From: JAWXBM01 sp034440115
GTDB lineage: Bacteria; Pseudomonadota; Gammaproteobacteria; Xanthomonadales; SZUA-36
Assembly: GCA_034440115.1 (NCBI GenBank)
Contig: JAWXBM010000076.1
Location: forward strand, 1 to 49,493
Direction of reading: 5' to 3'
DNA length: 49,493 nt
Position 1 is the stretch's first letter, and the number at the start of each line of letters is the position of its first letter. Under the pieces are notes generated by a model. It did no database searches and had not been told where the DNA came from. It was given only the letters and a program-made list of their open reading frames with translations. Positions 1-6,309 of this stretch are shown piece by piece. The translations under genes were made by a program, and so were the position numbers.

Positions 1-1052
1 CTCAACATGCCAACATCACGACATTCCACGTCACACACCGGGTTGTTCTCGGCGCTGCGAAAGTCTTCGAACACGACGCGATCGGCTACGCCCTTGGAGT
101 TGGAATTGTTGTCGCGCCATAACACCTGCACCTCAGCATGCTCCAACACATCCAGCACATTCTGTGTCGCCGCCGCCTCGGCATTGGTGAAGTCTGCGCG
201 ATTCTCACGGTCGAACATGCACGGCACAGACACAGATGTTGAGGTACCACAGGCATGCACCAAGCTGAAGCTGATGACATTTTCTGCTTCCAATCGCGGA
301 CTGGTTTGGCGTTCATAGCCATTGATAGAAAAGCGATCGGCGCGGGCCGTTTCGCCCAGCACCATGATGATAAGTTCGCGGTCAATGTCGGCGGCTGGAG
401 TGTGTGCATCCATCCCAATCGATTCGACCTCAACCGGTGAAATCGAAATGCCTCTCTTGCTGTATTTGTAAACCGCATACACCGGCGTCAACGGATTGGC
501 GTAATAGCGCAACATTTTGTGCTCGCGTACAAAGCTGGCGAAAAAAGAGCTGAAGATCAGCACAATAGCGATCAGGGTTACCAGCGCCAGACCAGCCAGT
601 TTCAAGCGTGCCAGCCAGGCCTTGCCGACAGCAGCGGACTGAATCTGTATGTCCCAAATCAGATACGACGGCACCAAGCCCATCAACAGCAGGTACATAA
701 CAAAGCGGGGCGTCAGCAGATCTCCCGTTTCAGCCGCGTCGGTGGCGAACGCATTCATCAGCATGTCACTGTCAATCACGACGTTGTAGGTATCCATGAA
801 GTAAGCCGATACGGCCGAAATCACAAACAACAGCATCAGCGCAGGCTTGATGGTCCGGCGGAACGAAAACAACAGCAGCAACAGGGTCAAAGCGCACAGC
901 AAGACCACGGCCACGGCCACGACATGCAAGCCGGCATTCGGCTGACCGGCAAAGGTGCCGGCCAGGTTGCGGAAGAAGGCGACATTGGCAAATACCGTCA
1001 AAAACAAAGCCGAAACCAACACGAGTTTGTTTGCTGTCATCTGCATCTTCAT
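1..1052 (-). CDS. eptA: EptA/MCR-type lipid A phosphoethanolamine transferase, 3' end cut by window edge
   Basis: Frame open from an ATG at 1052 to the window edge (350 codons), so the C-terminal part of the sulfatase-like domain lies outside. Residues 1-150 form several hydrophobic segments, followed by a periplasmic domain. Visible motifs: GETARADRFSINGYER, then ACGTSTSVSVPCMF, whose Thr near residue 269 corresponds to the phospho-accepting Thr of EptA/MCR enzymes. The visible part ends in CDVECRDVGML. The family transfers phosphoethanolamine from phosphatidylethanolamine to lipid A at the outer face of the inner membrane, lowering negative charge and cationic peptide binding. The start overlaps the stop of the PAP2 gene as ATGA, so the two are probably translationally coupled. 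Neighbours and base use look chromosomal, with no insertion sequence nearby. Family call is firm; the exact lipid acceptor is inferred. Confidence 0.9.
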   Translation of the reverse strand, partial: MKMQMTANKLVLVSALFLTVFANVAFFRNLAGTFAGQPNAGLHVVAVAVVLLCALTLLLLLFSFRRTIKPALMLLFVISAVSAYFMDTYNVVIDSDMLMNAFATDAAETGDLLTPRFVMYLLLMGLVPSYLIWDIQIQSAAVGKAWLARLKLAGLALVTLIAIVLIFSSFFASFVREHKMLRYYANPLTPVYAVYKYSKRGISISPVEVESIGMDAHTPAADIDRELIIMVLGETARADRFSINGYERQTSPRLEAENVISFSLVHACGTSTSVSVPCMFDRENRADFTNAEAAATQNVLDVLEHAEVQVLWRDNNSNSKGVADRVVFEDFRSAENNPVCDVECRDVGML

Positions 1053-1957
1053 GTTTTTACTCCGCCTATCGTTGGTTCTGTTCTGTTGGCTGGCATGGCG
1101 TGATCCGCTAACTTGTCATTCTTGATTGACCCCGGCCAACGGCTGGGGCGGAATAGCATGAACATGCCCAATGCACCAAACCAGCAGATGCTTAAAGTCC
1201 ACAAATCATGCGACAGAAAATGCCCACCGCGGGACTGCTGGCCCAAGGCGAATATCCAACCCACTAGCAAACCCGGCAGCAGGAACCGGGCCGGGTTTTT
1301 TACAAAGGGCATAGCGGCAAAATACATCGCCAGTAAAATAAAACCACCGGACGCATGCCCCGCAGGAAAGCATCGCCCAATATCCGTTACTCCAAAACTG
1401 TGGTCGAAAGTGCGTAGATAAGGCAGTTCGCCACCGTAACGAATCAGGTCCCAGGGGCAATCCACCGGGCTAAATTTTTTGAACGATGCTATCAATGCCG
1501 GTACAACGGCCATGGTAGTGAGCAAGTAACTCATCGGTGCGCGCCAGTTACGCAAGCCCGGGCGGAAATAGCTGAGAATGATCAGCGCCAGCGCCGACAG
1601 GCCAATGCCGATGATCAGTTGTTTACCATGGTGGTGAATCAGTTCATAACTCACCCAGTGACTGCGCCAGGCCCAGTGCCCGCCTTGCAGCGCATACCAC
1701 TGATCAGCCAGCCACAAATCCACGCTGGTGTGCTCAATGGAAAAAAGTACGGTACTGGCCAGCACCAAAGGCAGCCATAGATGCCAAGCCCAGAAGCGTT
1801 TGCTGGGTTGCCAGCCTGTTTGCAACACATGGCTTTTAGACATAGAGAGCCTGGCCTTACGCAGATCGGCTGCAGAGGATACGCTGTTCGGCATCAAATC
1901 CGCGTATGTATTTGGGAAACTTTTTGTATCTGTTGATACGAATGAGTTTTGAGTCAT
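1049..1957 (-). CDS. PAP2-superfamily membrane phosphatase
   Basis: An integral membrane protein with about six hydrophobic segments. PAP2 signature pieces are present: KKFSPVDCPWDL with following RYGG, CFPAGHAS, and SRGGHFLSHDLWT, which supply the conserved His and Asp residues. The family hydrolyses lipid phosphates or undecaprenyl pyrophosphate, or transfers phosphate to lipid A (LpxT). The CPWDL...YGG form is the one often found beside eptA genes. It is the first gene of a two-gene operon and ends in an ATGA overlap with eptA. The first 38 residues are AT-rich and non-conserved in look. An internal ATG at 1843 (MSKSHV) with a weak AGG upstream may be the true start. Coupling to EptA suggests a shared role in lipid A charge or phosphate recycling, which is inference. 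Confidence 0.88.
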   Translation of the reverse strand: MTQNSFVSTDTKSFPNTYADLMPNSVSSAADLRKARLSMSKSHVLQTGWQPSKRFWAWHLWLPLVLASTVLFSIEHTSVDLWLADQWYALQGGHWAWRSHWVSYELIHHHGKQLIIGIGLSALALIILSYFRPGLRNWRAPMSYLLTTMAVVPALIASFKKFSPVDCPWDLIRYGGELPYLRTFDHSFGVTDIGRCFPAGHASGGFILLAMYFAAMPFVKNPARFLLPGLLVGWIFALGQQSRGGHFLSHDLWTLSICWFGALGMFMLFRPSRWPGSIKNDKLADHAMPANRTEPTIGGVKT

Positions 1958-2048
1958 GCTGGTTCAGACGAGTTCGCAAACCGCATTTTATCGAATAAGC
2001 TCCACGAAATAAGAATACGGATAGGCCCAGTACAATTTAACCCCCTAT

Positions 2049-2065
2049 CCTTAACAGAACCTTAA
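2049..2065 (-). promoter_or_regulatory. PmrA/BasR-like direct-repeat operator
   Basis: On the plus strand CCTTAA at 2049-2054 and again at 2060-2065 are separated by five bases. Read towards the PAP2-eptA operon this is TTAAGG-N5-TTAAGG, an 11-bp direct repeat of the kind bound by OmpR-family dimers and close to the known PmrA box (YTTAAK-N5-YTTAAK). It lies about 90 bp upstream of the first start codon. An AT-rich TTAAAT follows about 10 bp downstream and may be the -10 region. No pmrAB genes are in the window. The repeat is seen; the regulator is inferred from the target gene. Confidence 0.55.
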
Positions 2066-2081
2066 GTCGAATCAGGAAAAC

Positions 2082-2195
2082 TCAGGCCATTGCAGCGCTG
2101 TCCTTGTGGAAGATGCGCTCGGCCTTGATCGGTTCTTGCAGGATGACCCGCAGTTGCCGAGCGAGAGAATTGAACACGTAGACCCAGGTAAGCAT
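2082..2195 (-). CDS. possible 37-residue ORF, doubtful
   Basis: A short open frame starting MLTWVYVFNSLARQL and ending DSAAMA, placed just upstream of the PmrA-like box. No convincing ribosome binding site and no recognised family. It could be the remnant of a longer gene, because codon composition looks coding-like while the flanks do not. Apart from this and the operator, I see nothing in the 1958-2264 gap. Confidence 0.15.
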   Translation of the reverse strand: MLTWVYVFNSLARQLRVILQEPIKAERIFHKDSAAMA

Positions 2196-2264
2196 GCCCA
2201 AATTCACTGTTGCTGCTGCCCGTTCACGCTACGATTGAAGATCTGAGATGATCAAGGACAAATG

Positions 2265-3245
2265 ATGCTAAGAGCGCAATACCAACAACGCGGCCCGGAG
2301 CCGCAAGACCTGATTGAAGCCGTTGATTTTGATACACCTGAATTGAAACAAGGCGAGGTATTACTGGAGCTGCTGGCGGCTCCCATCAACCCCTCGGATG
2401 TGCTGACCATCACCGGCGGCTACGGCATTCTGCCACCTCTGCCTGCCTTTGCCGGCAACGAGGGTGTGGGGCGCGTAGTAGCTCACGGCCCGGGGGCAAG
2501 CAGCCCTGCCATCGGTCAAACGGTATTGCTGCCCATCGGCATAGGCACCTGGTCGACACATATGGTGGCAGAGGCCAGCAAGCTGGTAGCGCTGCCCAAC
2601 GATGCCGACCCGCTGCAGCTTTCCATGATTACCATCAACCCGCCCACCGCTGCTTTATTATTGAGCGAATTTGTCGACCTGCAGCCCGGCGACTGGGTCA
2701 TCCAGAACGCAGCCAATTCCGGCGTGGGTAATTACCTGGTTCAATTGGCCAAGATGCGCGGCTTCAAAACTGTGAACATTTTGCGCCGTGAATCCTTGAT
2801 CGAACCCTTGAAAGCCGCGGGTGCGGACGTGGTGCTGGTCGATGGCGACAAACTGGCCAAACGCGTAGCGGAAGCCACCGGCGGTGCCAAAATCAAGCTG
2901 GGCATTGATGCGGTAGGTGGTCCAGCCTGCGCCCGCCTGGGAGAATGCCTGGCCGCGGAGGGCACTCTGGTGAATTACGGCATGATGAGCGGCGAGCCTT
3001 GCCACCTGTCGGCCGGCATGCTGGTGTTCAAGGATGTAACGGTGCGCGGTTTCTGGCTGGCCAAGTGGTTTCAGCAGGCCAGTCGCGGTGCACAACAGAA
3101 ATTGTTCGGCGAGCTCACCGGGCTGATTGTGGCTGGCAAACTGCGAGCGCCGGTGCATCAAACTTATAGCGTGAAGGACATCAAACAAGCGGTGGCTGTG
3201 GCGGCGCAGGGTGAGCGTAATGGCAAGGTGATTGTGACGCCGTAG
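2265..3245 (+). CDS. MECR-like zinc-independent medium-chain dehydrogenase/reductase
   Basis: A full-length MDR-superfamily protein of about 326 residues. The N-terminal catalytic fold carries INPSDVLTITGGYG and the GNEGVGRV segment typical of 2-enoyl thioester reductases (MECR/Etr1 type). The nucleotide-binding fold has GDWVIQNAANSGVGNYLVQLAKMRG. There are no zinc-ligand cysteines or histidines of the alcohol dehydrogenase type. The family reduces trans-2-enoyl thioesters or quinone-like enones with NADPH, so a fatty-acid or detoxification role is possible. Two consecutive ATGs exist; AAGGA at 2254-2258 is better spaced for the second (2265). It is monocistronic, and the stop is followed after four bases by repeat clusters. 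Confidence 0.85.
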   Translation: MLRAQYQQRGPEPQDLIEAVDFDTPELKQGEVLLELLAAPINPSDVLTITGGYGILPPLPAFAGNEGVGRVVAHGPGASSPAIGQTVLLPIGIGTWSTHMVAEASKLVALPNDADPLQLSMITINPPTAALLLSEFVDLQPGDWVIQNAANSGVGNYLVQLAKMRGFKTVNILRRESLIEPLKAAGADVVLVDGDKLAKRVAEATGGAKIKLGIDAVGGPACARLGECLAAEGTLVNYGMMSGEPCHLSAGMLVFKDVTVRGFWLAKWFQQASRGAQQKLFGELTGLIVAGKLRAPVHQTYSVKDIKQAVAVAAQGERNGKVIVTP

Positions 3246-3249
3246 GTCA

Positions 3250-3472
3250 GTCATGCCGGACTTGATCCGGTATCCCCTCCGTCATGCCGGACTTGATCCG
3301 GTATCCCCTCCGTCATGCCGGACTTGATCCGGTATCCATGCGTTGTCAGAATCCCGTGGGGTTTTGGATCCCGGGTCGAGCCCGGGATGACGGTTTAAAG
3401 CGACCGGGATGACGAACTAAAGGTGGCCCGGTATCCCACCGTCATGCCGGACTTGATCCGGTATCCATGCGC
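3250..3472 (+). repeat. REP-like repeat cluster, left of the GIY-YIG remnant
   Basis: Three exact tandem 31-bp units (3250, 3281, 3312) begin GTCATGCCGGACTTGATCC. They are followed by a roughly 30-bp spacer and an inverted partner at 3366-3393 (GGATCCCGGGTCGAGCC...GGGATGACG), giving a head-spacer-tail doublet. After a short tail repeat (GGGATGACG again near 3408), another head unit begins at 3441. Each arm is itself palindromic, as in REP/BIME elements. Further members occur at seven other places in this window, always between genes or just at a gene end. Confidence 0.9.
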
Positions 3473-3548
3473 AACAAGCAGATTTCCTACGCGCCTTATT
3501 GGTAAATCTCCATTTCCCCAATTCATGCCAAGCACCACGATTGCTTGC

Positions 3549-3839
3549 ATGGCTAAAGAACCTTAAGTTTACATTCTGACCAACCAAAGGAATGGCACTT
3601 TATATGTCGGTGTTACGGCGAATTTAGTACAACGAATTTACCTGCACCGGATGGGTTGCACCGAAGGGTTCACAAAGAAATATAACTGCAAGCGGCTAGT
3701 CTATTTTGAGCAGTTTGACCGGCTGATCGAGGCATTCGAAAGAGAAAAGCAATTAAAGAATTGGAAGCGACAATGGAAGCTACAACTGATACACCAATTC
3801 AATCCCGAGTGGAAGGATCTGTACCCGGAAATTATTTGA
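3549..3839 (+). pseudogene. GIY-YIG nuclease family gene interrupted by a nonsense codon
   Basis: Reading from ATG 3549 gives M-A-K-E-P, then TAA at 3564-3566, then V-Y-I-L-T-N-Q-R-N-G-T-L-Y-V-G-V-T, the GIY-YIG core, and on to a stop at 3837-3839. Small GIY-YIG proteins of this family normally read P-Y-V-Y-I-L here, so a Tyr codon appears to have become TAA. The remainder is intact: LVQRIYLHR, LVYFEQFD, EAFEREKQLKNW and the conserved C-terminal NPEWKDLYPEI. The first usable ATG after the stop (3651) lies beyond the active-site motif. The gene sits between two clusters of the same REP-like repeat, which suggests that the nuclease and repeats are linked. A sequencing error or an unusual start cannot be excluded. 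Confidence 0.75.
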
Positions 3840-3875
3840 GTATTGGTAGTTTGATAATGGGGTTTCACGGGTATT

Positions 3876-4160
3876 GGGTCCCGGGTCGAGCCCGGGATGA
3901 CGCGCTGAAGGTGGCCCGGGATGACGCACTGAAGGTGGTCCGGTATCCCACCGTCATGCCGGACTTGATCCGGTATCCCCTCCGTCATGCCGGACTTGAT
4001 CCGGTATCCATGCGCCGTCAAATTCTCGTCGTGTTTTGGGTCCCGGGTCGAGCCCGGGATGACGGTTTAAGGCGACCGGGATGACGCACTGAAGGTGGCC
4101 CGGGATGACGGTTTAAAGCGACCGGGATGACGCACTGGAGGTGGCCCGGGATGACGAATT
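3876..4160 (+). repeat. REP-like repeat cluster, right of the GIY-YIG remnant
   Basis: Begins with a tail unit at 3876 (GGTCCCGGGTCGAGCC...), then head units at 3953 and 3984 spaced 31 bp, a spacer similar to that of the left cluster, and another tail at about 4039-4064. From 4056 to 4160 the terminal GGGATGACG core recurs in units of alternating 22 and 24 bp with different fillers (GTTTAAGGCGACC-like and CACTGAAGGTGGCC-like). The array ends seven bases before the stop codon of the convergent ABC transporter gene. The left and right clusters share the segment around GGTATCCCACCGTCATGCC, so one may be a copy of the other. Confidence 0.9.
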
Positions 4161-4166
4161 AAAGGC

Positions 4167-6059
4167 CTATTGGTAACCCGCTGCTTGCAGCGAAAACAGA
4201 TGGGCGTAATGGCCATCGAGTTGCATCAGTTCTTCATGGCTGCCGCGTTCGATAATGCGGCCGCCTTTGCCATCATCCTTGATCACCACAATCTGGCTGG
4301 CCATGCGCACGGTGGAAAAACGGTGCGAGATCAGGATGGCAATGCGGTTCTCGGTCAGCTTGCGGAAATGCTCGAAGATGGTGGCCTCAGCAGCAGCATC
4401 CATGGCAGAGGTGGGTTCGTCCAGCACCAGGATGTCGGCTTCCTCGCGCATGAAGGCCCGTGACAGGGCGATTTTCTGCCACTGCCCGCCCGAGAGTTCC
4501 ACACCACCCTTGAACCACTTGCCCAATTGCGTGGCATAGGTTTCCGGCAGGCGCGAAATGATCTCATCAGCCATGCCTTTCTCAGCGGCGATTTCCCAAC
4601 GAGGCCGCTCTTCGAAATGCCGCACATCCCCTACCCCGATGTTCTCACCCACCAGGAACTGGTAGCGGGCGAAATCCTGAAAGATCACGCCGATGCGTTG
4701 CCGCAGCTTGCCTTCGTCCCACTGCTCCAGATCCAGGCCATCGAGCAGGATGCGGCCGGATTCGGGGCGATACAAACGGGTCAACAGCTTGATCAGTGTG
4801 GTCTTGCCGGCACCGTTTTCACCCACCAGCGCCAGTGATTCACCGGGGCGAATGTGCAAGTCAATATCCACCAATGCCGGATGGCTGGCGCCAGGGTAGG
4901 TAAAACTGACCTTTTCAAAACGGATGCCATCGTTCGGATTTGGGCCTTCGGTCTTGCCACCCACTTTACTGCCGGTAGCCCGCGCGGGTGGTGTTTCCAG
5001 ATATTCGTACAGGGTAGACAGGTAGAGGTTGTCCTCATACATGCCGCCGATGGCAGTGAGAATCGCGGCGACGGCCGACTGCCCCTGGCGGAACAGCATC
5101 AGATACATGGTCATTTGGCCCAGTGTGATGCGGCTCATGATAGCGGTGATGGCAATCCAGGCATAAGCGCCATACAAGGCAACCGTTCCGATCAGGCCTA
5201 AAACAAAACCCCAGCCGTCACGGCGTATTGAAAGGTCACGATCGCGGCTATACAGCCTGCTGTAGATATCTTTGTAACGCTGTAACAGCAGCGGCCCCAA
5301 CCCATAAAGCTTGACCTCGGGAGCGTTGTCTTCGCGGGCAATAACGGTTTCCAGGTAAATCTGCATGCGCGTATCGGGCGAGCGCCAGCGGAACAGCGTA
5401 AAAGCCTGGTCGGAAAAACGTGTCTCAGCAATAAATGAAGGCAGGCCTGCCAACATCAGGATCAACACCGCCCAGGGCGAGAACTGCACCAGCAGCACTC
5501 CGTAGCTGATCAATGAAACCAGGTTCTGCGCCAGGCCAAAGGTCCGATTCACCAACGATAAGGGGCGGCTGGAGGCCTCACGACGGGCGCGGGTGAGCTT
5601 GTCATAGAACTCGGAATCTTCGAACTGGGCCAGCTCCAGGGTCAGCGCTTTTTCCAGGATCATCACATTGACCCGCTGACCAAGCTGCGCGCGCAGCAGC
5701 GACTGGCACAGGGAAATGCCCCTTTGAGCGCCGGCCAGAATCGCGACGATCAGGGCTTCCAGTGCGACCAGATTGAGCACTGGCTGTACCGTTATCCAGA
5801 GCGCGTTTTCATCGCCAGCAGCAGATGCCGCTGACCAGGCTGCAGTGGCTGCCACCACACCATCGATAATCAAAGCGCCTACATAGGCCATGGCCGCAGG
5901 TAACACGCCGGCCAGTACCGTGAGCACACCCAGAGCGATGGTCAGGCTGCGGCTGGTAGACCATACCAGGCTCAGCGCCCGGCGGCTGTAGCGGAATACG
6001 CCGAGAAAACTGCGGCGCTGACCGTCTGGGGTTTGTTGGTTGGGTGTGAAGTCTTTCAT
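4167..6059 (-). CDS. ABC exporter, fused permease and ATPase
   Basis: A half-size exporter of about 630 residues. The N-terminal membrane domain has about six hydrophobic stretches. The C-terminal nucleotide-binding domain has Walker A GENGAGKTT, Q-loop IFQDFARYQ, signature LSGGQWQ, Walker B ILVLDEPTSA and switch His in ISHRFST. The FQDFARYQ form and overall layout resemble NisT/lantibiotic and lipid exporters more than MsbA. No precursor peptide gene or maturation enzyme is adjacent, so the substrate is unknown. An in-frame GTG at 6113 would add 18 residues that run into flanking repeat sequence; ATG 6059 (MKDFTPN) is preferred. It is monocistronic with REP-like elements at both ends. Confidence 0.88.
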   Translation of the reverse strand: MKDFTPNQQTPDGQRRSFLGVFRYSRRALSLVWSTSRSLTIALGVLTVLAGVLPAAMAYVGALIIDGVVAATAAWSAASAAGDENALWITVQPVLNLVALEALIVAILAGAQRGISLCQSLLRAQLGQRVNVMILEKALTLELAQFEDSEFYDKLTRARREASSRPLSLVNRTFGLAQNLVSLISYGVLLVQFSPWAVLILMLAGLPSFIAETRFSDQAFTLFRWRSPDTRMQIYLETVIAREDNAPEVKLYGLGPLLLQRYKDIYSRLYSRDRDLSIRRDGWGFVLGLIGTVALYGAYAWIAITAIMSRITLGQMTMYLMLFRQGQSAVAAILTAIGGMYEDNLYLSTLYEYLETPPARATGSKVGGKTEGPNPNDGIRFEKVSFTYPGASHPALVDIDLHIRPGESLALVGENGAGKTTLIKLLTRLYRPESGRILLDGLDLEQWDEGKLRQRIGVIFQDFARYQFLVGENIGVGDVRHFEERPRWEIAAEKGMADEIISRLPETYATQLGKWFKGGVELSGGQWQKIALSRAFMREEADILVLDEPTSAMDAAAEATIFEHFRKLTENRIAILISHRFSTVRMASQIVVIKDDGKGGRIIERGSHEELMQLDGHYAHLFSLQAAGYQ

Positions 6060-6115
6060 GCTCGGTCTACATGGTGACAGAAACGGCTTGGTGCAAGCCA
6101 ACTGACGTTCCACCC

Positions 6116-6222
6116 CGTCATGCCGGTCTCCGCTTGCCCGGACTTAATCCGGGGAGTGGCATCCGATCGTCGTTGAAATCTCATCATGCACTGGATCCCG
6201 GGTCAAAGCCCGGGATGACGAG
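6116..6222 (+). repeat. REP-like doublet between ABC exporter and lipase genes
   Basis: A degenerate head (GTCATGCCGG with an inserted CTCCGCTTGCC segment), a spacer of about 45 bp related to that of the 3312-3393 doublet, and a tail GGATCCCGGG...GCCCGGGATGACG ending near 6222. The head contains a small internal duplication not seen in other copies. Promoter sequence for the ABC gene would have to overlap this element. Confidence 0.8.
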
Positions 6223-6309
6223 ACCAATTATATGGGTGGTAGCTTGAAAGCCTGGCGCGACGGGTTGACCAGATAACGGGCTGCATTGGTAGCAGGGCGG
6301 CCTCCTACA

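Noticed and set aside
519..1103. 194-codon plus-strand frame opposite the eptA-like gene
   Set aside because: Gln/His-rich low-information translation antisense to a frame with clear EptA motifs; a shadow.
1..1957. Recently acquired mobile colistin-resistance (mcr) unit
   Set aside because: No insertion sequence, inverted terminal repeats or plasmid genes nearby; a coupled PAP2 gene and a PmrA-like box point to a resident lipid A modification operon.
3250..4160. Regularly spaced repeats as a CRISPR array
   Set aside because: Units are palindromic, tandem or inverted, with related fillers rather than unique spacers of constant length, and there are no cas genes.
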